From: Mesorhizobium loti
GTDB taxonomy: Bacteria; Pseudomonadota; Alphaproteobacteria; Rhizobiales; Rhizobiaceae
Reading direction: 5' to 3'
Assembly: GCA_002356515.1 (NCBI GenBank)
Contig: AP017605.1
Span: 6,433,020 to 6,497,019, forward strand
DNA length: 64,000 nucleotides
The position numbers were made by a program, and so were the translations under genes. Each line of letters begins with the position of its first letter. Position 1 is the stretch's first letter. The notes under the pieces are model-generated. The model was given only the letters and a program-made list of their open reading frames with translations, was not told the DNA's origin and searched no databases. Below, in pieces: positions 24,179 to 38,558 of this stretch.

Positions 24179-26017
24179 CTAGCCGATCCGGGCAATGGCA
24201 TAGGGCGACATGACGAGATGGCCGTGGCCAAGCGCGGAAGCGTCGACCGGGACATCGTCCGCCGTCAGGTTCGCCAGCCACACGATGGTCTCGCCGGAGG
24301 CGGAGCGGCCGGCCAGTGCCGCAATCCGCGTCTCGTCGCTTGTCTTGGCGGACACATGGGCGAGGCCAGCCAGTTCACAAAGCCCCTTGATGGACTCGAA
24401 GATCGGCCGCGGTGACCCCTCAGTGGCGGGTTCACCGGATGCCGCCAGCACGCCGAACGGCCCGGTGAAGCCGGACAGCGTCAGCATCTCCAGCCCGGCC
24501 GGCGCGACGCGCGCGGCATAGCCGATGGTCCAGGCGGCGGCGAACAGGCCGTTGTGGCGCGGATCGCGATCCGCCATGGCGATGCGCTGTCCCCGCGGAT
24601 TGTCCTTGGTGGCGCCGCCATAGGGGTTCTGCCGCATGGCAATGGTCGAAGGCCCGATCCGGTAAGGCTTGTCGCCGAAGATCGCCTGCGCCGAACGGGT
24701 GATGAACGGCAACGCCTCCAGCGACTGCATGACGCTGAGATCGTCGGCGGCATGCACGATCGGGCAGGTGCAATGAGTGACGAAATCGAGCAGCCCGGCC
24801 GGGACGCGCTTGCGGTTGAGCTCGGTGAAATAGCTGAACATGCCGCCGCCGAGACGGATGTCGGGAAAGGCGCGGCGCGCCGCGGCATAGACATCCTCCA
24901 GCGGCGGGCAGGGCGGCCAGGCGCTGCCCGGCGGCGTCGACTGGCGGTCGACCGAAGGCGACACCGCAATGGCATCGAGCCGCAGACCTGCCCGGCGCAC
25001 GAGACCTGCGACGTCGGAGAGTTCGGCGTCGAGATCACCGCTGCAGGCGACCACACATTCGAGCGTTGTCCGGGCAGGATAGGCACCGGCGAGCCGGGCG
25101 AAAGCGCGCAAAGCGTCGAGCCCGTGACCGCGCGTCGGATCGTAGTGAAACAATAGCTGTTGTGGACCGAGCGCCGACAAGGTGGCGAGGTTCGCCAGCG
25201 CTGTCTCGACATCGCCGGGATAGATGATCACGCCGACATCCGGCAGCGACGGACCGGGCTCGCCAAGCGTCACACGGGCCGCACCGAACGCCTCGGCTGC
25301 AGCCGGTGTCTTGCCGTTGCCGGCAATGCGCAGGCTGATCGTCTGGCGGTTGGTTTCGCCGGCCGGCAACACATACGGCCAAGGCAGCGCCAGCGGCCGC
25401 ACATAGGTCTTGTAGGAGGCATCGGACCAGTTGCGCTGGTCCTCCATTTCGAAAATATCGCCTTCCATGCGGCATTCGGCGGTGACGCCGGGCCGCATCG
25501 CATGCGTGATGGCGCGCAAATCCTTGAACGGCTGCCAGGGGTCGATCAGGTCTGGCAGTTTCGTCGCCACCACGCTGCCGTCGGTGTGCTCGACCGTCAC
25601 CGGGCTGCCGGCGAGGCCGGCGATCGGATGCAGGATGCAGAAGCCGCAGCGGTTGGTCTCGAAATCACTTTCGGGCAGCGCACTGACGTCGAACACCAGC
25701 CTGCCGTCCGCCGACCCCTTGATGGTGGCGTGGAAGGCGAGCCGGCTTCCGTTCGGCCCGGCGCAGCTTGCCGTGTAGCTGACGGAGAAAGCATCGGCGT
25801 CCTGGTCGATGGTCAGGTCCGTCAACGCGGGTTCGTAGGTGCCCCAGTCGCGGTCGCGCACGATATAGGCGATGGCGCGCAGCACCTCCGTGCCGCCATG
25901 GCGGATGGTGCGCAGATTGCCGTTGACGAAATCGGCGCTGAGCGCACCGGCGGTCAGCCGGATCGGTTCGGGCTCCGCCGCGCTTGTGCCGTAGAGGAGG
26001 AAGCGATCCCAGGTCAT
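24179..26017 (-). CDS. apnL: Probable D-apionolactonase
   Basis: Large protein of 612 residues without membrane segments. It resembles the ApnL family that opens D-apionolactone to D-apionate in the D-apiose pathway. Visible: an N-terminal beta-rich half (TNRCGFCILHPIAGLAGSP about residue 125-145, VEHTDGS) and a C-terminal half with barrel-like strands (LLFHYDPTRGHG, CVVACSGDLDAELSD). The frame extends to 26194, but ATG 26017 overlaps the apsD stop by ATGA and begins the conserved MTWDRFLLYG. Identification rests on similarity from memory plus the full pathway context. Confidence 0.75.
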   Translation of the reverse strand: MTWDRFLLYGTSAAEPEPIRLTAGALSADFVNGNLRTIRHGGTEVLRAIAYIVRDRDWGTYEPALTDLTIDQDADAFSVSYTASCAGPNGSRLAFHATIKGSADGRLVFDVSALPESDFETNRCGFCILHPIAGLAGSPVTVEHTDGSVVATKLPDLIDPWQPFKDLRAITHAMRPGVTAECRMEGDIFEMEDQRNWSDASYKTYVRPLALPWPYVLPAGETNRQTISLRIAGNGKTPAAAEAFGAARVTLGEPGPSLPDVGVIIYPGDVETALANLATLSALGPQQLLFHYDPTRGHGLDALRAFARLAGAYPARTTLECVVACSGDLDAELSDVAGLVRRAGLRLDAIAVSPSVDRQSTPPGSAWPPCPPLEDVYAAARRAFPDIRLGGGMFSYFTELNRKRVPAGLLDFVTHCTCPIVHAADDLSVMQSLEALPFITRSAQAIFGDKPYRIGPSTIAMRQNPYGGATKDNPRGQRIAMADRDPRHNGLFAAAWTIGYAARVAPAGLEMLTLSGFTGPFGVLAASGEPATEGSPRPIFESIKGLCELAGLAHVSAKTSDETRIAALAGRSASGETIVWLANLTADDVPVDASALGHGHLVMSPYAIARIG

Positions 26018-27048
26018 TTCAGCAGGTCGTCGATCCGCACCGGTTGCCGGCTTGCGGCGCCGGCATAGGCCGCCTCGACCAGTGCGAATGTCTTGAGGTT
26101 GTCGGCGCCCGAGGTTGCCGGCTCCTTGCCGGCTGCAAGGCTCTCGACCCAGTGCCGCTGAATCGCCAGTACGCTCTCCTGGATGTTGTGCCATGGCCGC
26201 GAGGCCCAGGGCAGCAGCGGCGGCGAGATATCGCTGACCGTCGTGCCGCTCTCGCCGGTGACGGTGAGCTGGTAGCCCTGCGCCAGGCGCAGCGTGCCGT
26301 CGCTGCCGTCGATCTCGATCAGCGTCTCGGGAAACGGTTCCACCGCAAGCCTGGTCGCATAGCTGCAGTCGACCACCGAAGTGGCGCCGCTCTTGTGATC
26401 TATCAGCATGGTGGCGACATCCTCGCCGGCGATGGCGGGATTGACGCGCGCGGTGCGGGCGGTGAGGCTCGACACGTCGCCGAGCAGGAAACGCGCAATG
26501 TCGAGGATATGGATGCCGAGATCCTCGATGATGAAACGCTTGCCCGTTGCCAGATAGGGCTGGCCGGAAAACACGTCATAGGCGGAGCGGAAGGAGATCC
26601 GCCCGAAGAAGGGCGTGCCGATCTCGCCGCTGTCGAGCACGGCGCGCACCGCCTGGATCGGCGACTGCCAGCGGAAATTCTCATGCACCATCAGCGGCAC
26701 GCCGGCCTTGGCGCAGGCCGCGACCATCGCCTTGGCGTCGGCGAGCGTCGGCGCGAAGGGTTTCTGGCAGATCACCGGGACGCGGTGGGCGGCGGCCATC
26801 TCGACCAGCGGCCGATGGCTGGCCACGGTGGTGGCGATGTCCACGAAGTCGAGCGTCTCGGCGGCGAACAGCGCCGCTGCGTCGGTGTAGCGCCGCGCCA
26901 CGCCGAACTGGTCGCCGACGATCCTGAGCCGTTCTGGGTCGCGGTCGCAGATGGCGACGATGGAGGCGCCGTCGATGTCGCGCCAGGCATGCATCTGGTT
27001 GACGGCGAAGAAGCCGCAGCCGATCAGCGCTCCACTCAAGCTCGTCAT
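26014..27048 (-). CDS. apsD: Gfo/Idh/MocA oxidoreductase, probable D-apiose dehydrogenase
   Basis: NAD(P)-dependent sugar dehydrogenase of 344 residues. The Rossmann entry is ALIGCGFFAVNQMHAW and the family EKP motif appears as ICQKPFAP (Lys near residue 94). The C-terminal beta-sheet domain contains ENFRWQSPIQAV and the active-site region IEDLGIHILDIARFL. In this locus it fits ApsD, which oxidises D-apiose to D-apionolactone. The first codon of the longer frame is TTG, so ATG 27048 is used. It lies between the permease and apnL genes, almost without gaps. Confidence 0.82.
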   Translation of the reverse strand: MTSLSGALIGCGFFAVNQMHAWRDIDGASIVAICDRDPERLRIVGDQFGVARRYTDAAALFAAETLDFVDIATTVASHRPLVEMAAAHRVPVICQKPFAPTLADAKAMVAACAKAGVPLMVHENFRWQSPIQAVRAVLDSGEIGTPFFGRISFRSAYDVFSGQPYLATGKRFIIEDLGIHILDIARFLLGDVSSLTARTARVNPAIAGEDVATMLIDHKSGATSVVDCSYATRLAVEPFPETLIEIDGSDGTLRLAQGYQLTVTGESGTTVSDISPPLLPWASRPWHNIQESVLAIQRHWVESLAAGKEPATSGADNLKTFALVEAAYAGAASRQPVRIDDLLK

Positions 27049-27050
27049 GA

Positions 27051-28107
27051 TCAACCCGCCTTTGCCATCTGCATAAGGGTAACACGCTGCTGAAGCCGGC
27101 GCTGCGCCTGGTCGACGACGACGGCGACGATGATGACGAGGCCCTTGATCACCATTTGCCAGAAGGAACTCACGCCCATCATCACCAGCCCGTCCGACAG
27201 GATGCCGATGACGAAGGCGCCGACAATGGTGCCGCCGATCGTGCCGCGGCCGCCCGACATCGAGGTGCCGCCAAGCACCGCCGCGGCGATGGCGTTCAGT
27301 TCGAAGCTTTCGCCTGTCGCCGGATGCGAGGCCATCAGCTCGGACGAGATGATGAGGCCGACGATCGCCGCGCAGAAGCCGGAGAACATGTAGACGAACA
27401 TCTTGACCATGTTGACGCGCACGCCGGAAATGCGTGCCGCGCGCTCATTGCCGCCGACGGCGAAGATGTGGCGGCCAAGCGGCGTGTACCGGGCGAGATA
27501 GGCAGCCCCCAGCGCCACCACGATCAGGATCCAGATCGACACCGGCAGGCCGACAAGCCTGCCGGCGCCAAGGAAGCCGAAACCGGTGGTGCCGAGTTCC
27601 GGCTTGCCGACGAGGTTGGGGAAGGTGCGGCCGTCGGACGACAGCAGCGCCAGGCCGCGCGCCACATAGAGCACGCCGAGCGTGGCGATGAAGGGCGCCA
27701 CGTTGAGCCTGGTGATCAGCAATCCGTTGACGGCGCCGATCGCGATGCCGACCGCCAGCGTGATCAATGCGATTTCGACCACGTTGAAATAGATGGTGTA
27801 GCCGAATTGCAGGTCGATGCCGTTGAGCACGAGATAGCCGGCCACCATGCCGCAAAGGCCGACGATCGAGCCGACCGAAAGGTCGATGCCGCCGGTGATA
27901 ATGACGAAGGTCATGCCCATGGCGAGGAAGGCGTTGAGCGCCACATGCTTGGCCATCAGGATGAGGTTGGCGGCCGACAGGAAGTTCGGCGCGGCGATGG
28001 AAAAGAACACCAGCACGGCAATCAGCGCGATGAAGGTCCTGAGCTTCATCAGCGTCAGCAGCGCCGAGCCGCTGGAGGCCGATGCGGGAGCCGCCCTGGC
28101 GGGAATA

Positions 28108-28115
<8 letters not shown>
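27051..28115 (-). CDS. Sugar ABC transporter permease, RbsC family (apiose locus)
   Basis: Inner-membrane subunit of 354 residues with about ten hydrophobic helices. Family motifs include FVIITGGIDLSVGSIVGL (about residues 87-104), LNVAPFIATLGVLYVARG and the ABC-contact sequence NERAARISGVRVNMVKMFVY. It pairs with the ATPase at 28108, overlapping its stop by eight bases, and sits in the operon binding protein-DUF2291-ATPase-permease-apsD-apnL. The importer probably brings in D-apiose or an apiose-derived acid. Confidence 0.88.
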
Positions 28116-29675
<1,560 letters not shown>

Positions 29676-29679
<4 letters not shown>

Positions 29680-30359
29680 GGCTTCGGCCCGATCTCGGCC
29701 TCCGCCGGGGTCACCAATGGCAGGTCCTGGCCGCCTTCGATCGTGTAGGCGCCGAGCACCTTGGCTGTGCGGCCCTCCAGCGCTTCGCGCGGCAGCTTGG
29801 ACAGCACGGTCTTGTCGGCATAGGCATTGAAGGCTTTGCCGAACTGGGCGAAGTCGATCTGGTTGGTAAAGTCGTTGAACTGGACGAAGTCGAGGCTGTC
29901 TCGAAGTGCGGTTCCGCGCACCGCCGGCCCGATCTGGACGCGCGCATCCGCCTTGCCGTCGCCGTCGACGTCGATATCGATGGTGCCCGCGCGCGACTGT
30001 GTGTTGGCGGCGACGATCTTGCCCTCGACGCGGACCGCGAAAGTCCACGGCGAATTCGCCTGCTTCTTGGGGTTGCCGTATTTGGCGCCGGCCGCTGCCT
30101 GGTCGGTCTTCGCCAGCGCATGGACCTCGGCAAACGGCCCGGCCTTCTGCTGCAGATAGGGGATGACTTTCGAGGCCCAGATATCCTCGACCATCTTGTC
30201 CGGGTTGAAGCCGGACGCGTTGCCTGCGCCATCTTGGGCCGATGGCGTCGGCAGGATCTTGCAGGCGCCGAGGCCGAGGCCGGCGGCCAGCGCAAGGATC
30301 GGCCCAATCGCTTTGATCGGCCAAGTCGCCCTAATCCGCCAGGTCGGGTTGTTCAGCAT
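29676..30359 (-). CDS. DUF2291-family lipoprotein of a sugar ABC operon
   Basis: Exported protein of 227 residues with a lipoprotein signal (hydrophobic stretch then LGAC lipobox). DUF2291 proteins are repeatedly found beside RbsABC-type importers but have no known role. Here it lies between the binding protein and the ATPase and overlaps the latter by four bases. The frame begins at a TTG (30368); the ATG at 30359 is taken as start. Possible roles are helping the binding protein or forming a periplasmic scaffold; neither is shown by the sequence. Confidence 0.82.
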
Positions 30360-30389
30360 GAAGGTCAAAGCATCCCGGTGAAAAAGGAG

Positions 30390-30420
30390 GCGAGGGACGA
30401 ACCCTGGGTTCGTCCCTCGC
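30390..30420 (-). terminator. Strong intercistronic hairpin between binding-protein and DUF2291 genes
   Basis: Perfect inverted repeat GCGAGGGACGAAC with GTTCGTCCCTCGC around a CCTGG loop. On the reverse strand it follows the binding-protein stop (30439) and is followed by CCTCCTTTTT. It resembles a leaky terminator that would give more binding protein than downstream subunits. Confidence 0.75.
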
Positions 30421-30438
30421 TGTTTGCGTCGCGCCGGT

Positions 30439-31392
<954 letters not shown>

Positions 31393-31576
31393 TTAAAAAG
31401 CTCGTGCCTTGATCGCGCAAGGCTGATGCATTGAATTGGTCAGGCTGCGGATCGCGCCGGATTCAAAAGCCGCGTGCCGGCTTATCCTGAACGGATCGTC
31501 GCTCCCCAGCCGTCCTCCACTCGTCCAGGTTTCCCAGCAGACCTGATGGATCCGAGTTCCCGAACAGCTTAGCCAA

Positions 31577-31594
31577 CTGGTATAATGAGTCAAC
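31577..31594. promoter_or_regulatory. Putative GntR operator B (binding-protein operon)
   Basis: CTGGTATAATGAGTCAAC matches operator A over its first 14 bases. It lies 197 bases before the binding-protein ATG, so a long leader or a distal operator is implied. Confidence 0.6.
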
Positions 31595-31633
31595 CACTAT
31601 TTCAGATGATCTGTATGTGAGTGGTTGATGCTT

Positions 31634-31786
31634 TTCCCTTCTCCCCTTGTGGGAGAAGGTGGCCGAGCGAAGCTCGGTCGGATGAGGGGTGCTCCAGGGA
31701 ACACCAACGTCTCACTCCGCTGGAACACCCCTCAACCGTCTCGGCGCTGCGCGCCGATCCACCTTCTCCCAGGGGGAAGGGAGAAC
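31634..31786. repeat. Intergenic palindromic repeat of rhizobial (RIME-like) type
   Basis: Two pairs of inverted segments about 150 bases apart. The outer arms are near CCCTTCTCCCC..GGGAGAAGGTGG and CCACCTTCTCCC..GGGGAAGGG, and the inner arms near GATGAGGGGTGCTCC and GGAACACCCCTCA. The pattern matches the mosaic palindromes scattered between genes in Rhizobiales. It starts right after the apnO stop and could act as an mRNA end structure. Confidence 0.75.
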
Positions 31787-31799
31787 CGAGCCCGCCCTC

Positions 31800-32627
31800 T
31801 CATGTAATCCGCTGAATGCTGGCGGCGATTTCTTCTGGTTCGAAGACACGCTTCCAGTCGTCGCGCATCAGCACCGGTTTGCCGAATTCGATGGCCTTGT
31901 TGCAGGCATCGGAGAACACGCCCTTGGTCTCGCCGAAGATGACGGCGCCGAGCACATTCATGTGGCCGAGCAGGAAATCGAGCGCGGCCTGCCGGTCGAC
32001 GCCGCGCGCCACGACCTCGTCGAGGGCTTCCTTCATGACGACGAGCAGCGAGGCGCACACCGTCTCCGAAAGGCCGGGCTCCAGCAGCGCCATATGTTCG
32101 ACCGTGACACGGTGCGAGCGCATCACCGGCGCCCAGATGATCTGGGCGATCTTCTCGCCCTTGGCGTAGTCTTCCTCCGGCCCTTGCATCAGGGCGCTGA
32201 CGAAATGCTGCCTGGCCTTCACGCCGCCAAAAAAATCCTTCTTGGCGGCCATGTCGGTCTCGTCGTTGAAGATCGGCGGATGGCAGGGATGGGTCACGAA
32301 ATAGGTGAGGTCGGGACGATCGGGCAGGTGTCCGGCAAAGGGGGCCGCCGCGTCGAGCACGATCACCATCGTGCCTGAGGCAAGCTTGCTTTCGATGCTT
32401 GCGGCGACCTTGCCGATATGCGTGTCCGGCACTGCCAGGATCACGACCTCGGCACCTTCGAGGGCCTCGTCGACGCCGACCGCATCGAAGCCCAGACCGG
32501 TTTTCAGCCGCTCCTTGCCCGCCTCGCTGATCTCGACGTGGCGGATCGTGTAGTCCGATCCGCGAAAATTGGTCGACAGGCGGTAGCCCATTTTCCCGCC
32601 CGCACCGAACAGCGCAATCGTTGTCAT
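31800..32627 (-). CDS. apnO: Probable D-apionate oxidoisomerase
   Basis: NAD-dependent enzyme of 275 residues related to 6-phosphogluconate/hydroxyisobutyrate dehydrogenases. The Rossmann motif IALFGAGGKMGYRL opens the protein, followed by VVILAVPDTHIGKV, and a helical C-terminal domain. Adjacent features such as YFVTHPCHPPIFNDE match the family represented by ApnO, which oxidises and rearranges D-apionate to 3-oxo-isoapionate. It appears monocistronic, with operator C at 32682-32701 in its promoter and a palindromic repeat at its end. Together with the neighbouring ApsD, ApnL, OiaK and OiaX homologues the assignment is strong. Confidence 0.82.
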   Translation of the reverse strand: MTTIALFGAGGKMGYRLSTNFRGSDYTIRHVEISEAGKERLKTGLGFDAVGVDEALEGAEVVILAVPDTHIGKVAASIESKLASGTMVIVLDAAAPFAGHLPDRPDLTYFVTHPCHPPIFNDETDMAAKKDFFGGVKARQHFVSALMQGPEEDYAKGEKIAQIIWAPVMRSHRVTVEHMALLEPGLSETVCASLLVVMKEALDEVVARGVDRQAALDFLLGHMNVLGAVIFGETKGVFSDACNKAIEFGKPVLMRDDWKRVFEPEEIAASIQRIT

Positions 32628-32681
32628 CTGGCTTTGCTCCTTGAACCCTGGGCGATCGTCGCGCGATCGTCAACTTATATA

Positions 32682-32701
32682 CTGGTATGATCACTCTACC
32701 A
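32682..32701. promoter_or_regulatory. Putative GntR operator C (apnO promoter)
   Basis: CTGGTATGATCACTCTACCA contains the inverted repeat TGGTA-N9-TACCA. It is 55 bases before apnO and downstream of the permease gene at 32735. Confidence 0.6.
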
Positions 32702-32734
32702 TAATTTGGCAAGTGGAATTGTCGACCTGGCCCG

Positions 32735-33762
32735 TCACTCCGGCACAGACGCGGCCGCATCTGCCGGCGGCCTCGGCGTCGCGCCGTCGGCAGGTTCGGT
32801 CGTCGCGCGCCGCGCCAAGGCCTGTCGGCCGGCCAGCGCCAGGACGAAGATGACGACAATGCCCTGGACGATGTCCTGGGCGCCGGGCGGCAGCCCGATA
32901 ATCTGCATGGTCGTCACGATCAGGATGAGCAGGATGCTGGCGAACAGCGTGCCGAGCGCCGTCGCCGAGCCGCCGAAGATCAGCGTGCCGCCGAGCACCA
33001 CGGCGGCGATCGACTGCAAGAGGTAGGGTTGGCCCATTTCGAGGAAGGCGCCGCCAATATAGGCGCCGAGCAACAGACCGTCGAGCGAGGCCAGCACCGA
33101 CGAGATGATGAAGGCTGCCGCGATCACCCGGCCGTTGTTGATGGCGGCGAGGCGGGCGGCCGTGCGGTTCTGGCCGACCGCCGACAGCAGCTGGCCGAAC
33201 ACGGTGTAGCGAAGAACGAAGGAAGCCGCCGCCACGCCGAGGATGGCGATGATGGCCATGATCGGAACACCGGAGATGCGGCCCGTCGCCAGATCCTTGA
33301 GCGCCGGGCTGACGGCAAAGCCGGGGATCGCCTTGTTCGACAGCAGCGTCGCGGTCGCCAGCACATAGCCGGTGGCAAGGGTCGCGATGATCGCCGGAAT
33401 GCCGAGGCCGACGACGAGCAGCGAATTGAGCAGCCCGACCGCGAGGCCGAGCAGGACGGTAGCGGCGACGCCAATGGCGAGGTTGGCATCCTGGCCTTTG
33501 ATGGTGAGCAGCGCGACGAAGGCGCTGAGCGTGATCACCGAGGCGACGGAAAGGTCGATATTGCCGCGCCCGGTGGTGACGACGAACATCTGGCCGATGC
33601 CGACGACGGTCAGGAACGAAGCCGACAGCACGATGCCCGACAGGCTGGACAGGCTGAACCGGTTGGTGACGACGGAGAGCACCAGCCAGAGCAGGAGTAC
33701 GCCGATCGCCGCCCAGATCCAGCGGTTTTTCTGGGCCCAAAGGGTGAAGGTGGATAGCGCGT

Positions 33763-33766
<4 letters not shown>
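32735..33766 (-). CDS. Sugar ABC transporter permease, RbsC family (second importer)
   Basis: Membrane protein of 343 residues, about ten hydrophobic helices, with RbsC landmarks FVVTTGRGNIDLSVASVITL (residues about 61-80) and QNRTAARLAAINNGRV. It overlaps the fused ATPase-permease gene by four bases (ATGA; the frame stays open further upstream, but the start at 33766 is clear). The C-terminus is Ala/Pro/Glu-rich. It is the last gene of the second importer operon, which begins at 37337. Confidence 0.87.
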
Positions 33767-36246
<2,480 letters not shown>

Positions 36247-36271
36247 TCGTCCTCCGTTTCTTCACGGCCAA

Positions 36272-36299
36272 GGATCGGGCGCCATCCGGCGTCCGATCC
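36272..36299 (-). terminator. Intercistronic hairpin after the second sugar-binding gene
   Basis: GGATCGGGCGCC paired with GGCGTCCGATCC (one G-T mismatch) around the loop ATCC. It lies between the binding-protein stop at 36315 and the fused transporter start at 36246, like the hairpins after the other binding-protein genes. Confidence 0.6.
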
Positions 36300-36314
36300 A
36301 TTGTGCTGGACGCG

Positions 36315-37337
36315 TTACTTGCTCAGCAGGTTCTGCTTGACCCAGTCGAGCGAATAGCTGGGGCTGATGATCTGGCCGCCCGGCAGCTTGGCATAGTCCT
36401 TGAGGTTGCTGGCATCGACGGTTGCGACAGGCATGATCATCATCTTGGGCGCCTTGGCGCCTTTGAGCAGGGACAGGCCGAGCCAGAAGGCAGCGCCGCC
36501 AATGCCTGGCGTCGTGTTCATCGAGACCGTCTGGTAACCGTTCTTGGCGTTCTCGTCGGCCCACCATTTGACGAAGTCGGTGCCGCCGCCACCTTCGATG
36601 ATTGGCATCTTGCCGGCATAGTCGCCGCCATACTGGACGAAGGCCTGTGCGATGCCGACGTCGTCGCTGCCGCCCTGGCCGAGCACGGCGTCGACATGCG
36701 GCAACGAGGGCAGCACATTGGCGATCGCGGCCTGCGCCACCGAAGCGGTCGCCTGGCCATAGACGGTGGCCACCACCTTGATGTCGGGATATTTCGCCAG
36801 CACCGACTGCTGCGCATTGAACATGTCGTTGTCGGGCGCCGAGCCCTTGACGCCGCGCACCTGGATGACGTTGCCCTTGCCGTCGAGCATCTTGAATACG
36901 GCCTCTGCCTGGGTCGCCTTGTAGCCCTTGAAGTCGAAATTGAGCTGGTAGTTGCAAGGCGCCGACGCGACCGAATCGAAAGAGACGACGATGATGCCGG
37001 CCTTGCATGCTTTTTCGATGATGCCGTTGACCGCGGTTTCCGAGGCGGCGTCGACCGCCAGCACGTCGACCTTCTTCAGGATCAGTTCGGCGATCTGGCT
37101 GTTCTGCTGCGCCACCGAGCCGTCGCCGTTCATGATGATGTAGTCGGCGATCTGGCCGGCGGCCTTGGCTTCCTTGGCCGAAGCCTCGAACGCTTCCACC
37201 ATCTGGTGGCGCCAGGTATTGCCGTAATAGGCATTGGTCAGCGCGATGACCGGTTTGTCCGACGACGCCATTGCTGGCAGCGTCACAACACTGATCAGCG
37301 CGGCGCTGGCCAGCGCCGCCACGATTGAACGTTTCAT
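36315..37337 (-). CDS. Periplasmic sugar-binding protein, RbsB family (second importer)
   Basis: Solute-binding protein of 340 residues with a signal peptide ending LPAMAS. The mature part opens VIALTNAYYGNTWRHQMVEA, typical of ribose/galactofuranose-type binders, and contains VDAASETAVNGIIEKAC and VLGQGGSDDVGIAQAFV. Start at ATG 37337 with GGGAGGAG upstream rather than the earlier codon at 37361. It heads the operon of the fused ATPase-permease and extra permease, and operator D lies 63 bases upstream, linking it to the apiose regulon. The ligand may be an apiose glycoside, apionate or another branched sugar. Confidence 0.87.
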   Translation of the reverse strand: MKRSIVAALASAALISVVTLPAMASSDKPVIALTNAYYGNTWRHQMVEAFEASAKEAKAAGQIADYIIMNGDGSVAQQNSQIAELILKKVDVLAVDAASETAVNGIIEKACKAGIIVVSFDSVASAPCNYQLNFDFKGYKATQAEAVFKMLDGKGNVIQVRGVKGSAPDNDMFNAQQSVLAKYPDIKVVATVYGQATASVAQAAIANVLPSLPHVDAVLGQGGSDDVGIAQAFVQYGGDYAGKMPIIEGGGGTDFVKWWADENAKNGYQTVSMNTTPGIGGAAFWLGLSLLKGAKAPKMMIMPVATVDASNLKDYAKLPGGQIISPSYSLDWVKQNLLSK

Positions 37338-37656
37338 TGTATCTCCTCCCAGAAAAACCATAGGACGCAGCGCATCTGCTGAGGATCACGCTATGTCAGG
37401 TACATATTATACCAGCATACCAAATAGGCAAGGGCGTTTGCTTTCCCCCGCGAGGCGTAAGCCTGTCCCAGGCGTCGAGTGATGGTTTCGGCGGTACGCT
37501 CGGCCATGCTTTTGGGGGCGGCATCAAGCCGAACCAGATCAAGCAAATGCGATTCCAGGATGGTCTTCAGCCTGCCATCGTCCGAATGAAATCGCGGAAG
37601 TGGCCTGTCGAGGAAGGCCCCAGGCGACCACAGCGGTTCGCCAAGGGCCTATGGGT
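37338..37656. other. Intergenic region upstream of the second importer
   Basis: About 320 bases. Operator D (37400-37415) lies near the importer start; the rest has no recognisable gene or signal. Confidence 0.6.
37400..37415. promoter_or_regulatory. Putative GntR operator D (second importer promoter)
   Basis: On the reverse strand CTGGTATAATATGTAC, with GGTA-N7-TACC symmetry when one more base is included. It lies 63 bases before the second binding-protein gene. Confidence 0.65.
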
Positions 37657-38043
37657 TCAAGCGAGGTTTTCTCCCATGCGGGTGAAGCGGGCCGGGTCGG
37701 CCTTCTCCATCCGCAACGCCAGGAGGTATCCCACCACGGCGGCAGCCGGGATCAGTGCCGGCAAAATGATCCCGAGCGCAACGCCGGTGGTACCGGTAAG
37801 ATCGCCGAAATGCACGAAGATGTAGACGAATTCCTCGTAAGTGACGTCGATCGTCTGGGTGGAACATTCGTTAAAGTCGGCCTGCCAAGGCAGGCCGCTG
37901 AGCTTGGTCAGGTCGCCCGGCTGCAGACCTGTATCGAAATCGCCGCCTTGCGACAGCGAGTCCGAGGCATAGGCGATATAGCCTTCCTCGCTCACGCCGG
38001 CGCGAAGTACAACGATAAGACGAAGAAATATGTTTGTAAAAGA
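37657..38043 (-). pseudogene. C-terminal fragment of a LodA-like (CTQ quinoprotein) oxidase with a membrane tail
   Basis: Reverse-strand frame without a credible start: it runs open from a stop at 38044-38046 and the first possible start is GTG at 37995. The sequence GDLTKLSGLPWQADFNECST matches the conserved C-terminal block of LodA/GoxA-type cysteine tryptophylquinone amine or amino-acid oxidases, which are normally several hundred residues long. It is followed by a hydrophobic segment (GIILPALIPAAAVVGYLLAL) and ends at 37657. The upstream end runs into AT-rich DNA, so it looks like a truncated leftover rather than a functional gene. No LodB-type partner is visible. Confidence 0.55.
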
Positions 38044-38558
38044 CTATATTTGGGAGGGTTTCAAAGTGACATAAATTTTATATATTTGTTGCTCCGGCTA
38101 ACCTATTTTTCTGTACATTAGCTCTATCGCAAGAAGGATAAAAACACAAATGCTTAGGAAGAAAAATCAATGGCTTGGTATGGTCGGGCTGGATGATCTA
38201 CATCTGACCGCAGCCTTGCAATATTCCCTGAGCGCGACCGACCAGCCGTTTTTCGTGCATCTAGAGGCCGATCGTTTCGCTGGGCTTTGCCGTCAGGATC
38301 GGTTCTCCTCCATTGTCATGGCCTCACATTCGCGAGCGCCGGCCGCGCGTACCTCATCGGCAATGTCGGCGCCCGCGCGTCACAACCACTGATGCAGGGC
38401 AAAGGTGGACAAGCGACCTTCCAGGTGCGCTGTATCTCTCTCGGGATTGGCACTGCCCTCGCGGGCGTTGATGAAGGTACTTTTGAAACGGCTTCTCTGC
38501 CACGTCGGTGCGACTCTGAAGACTGAGGCCGACGCGGTTACTGAGAACCTACTCTTTC
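37996..38558. other. Degenerate intergenic region with an AT-rich stretch
   Basis: About 560 bases with no convincing gene. Bases about 38010-38180 are markedly richer in A and T than anything else in the window. A small frame at 38150-38392 (80 residues) has no recognisable motif and was not called. The patch looks like decayed or inserted DNA between two healthy operons. Confidence 0.55.

Noticed and set aside
38150..38392. Eighty-residue forward frame in the AT-rich patch
   Set aside because: No ribosome site, motif or neighbour context; left as part of the degenerate region.
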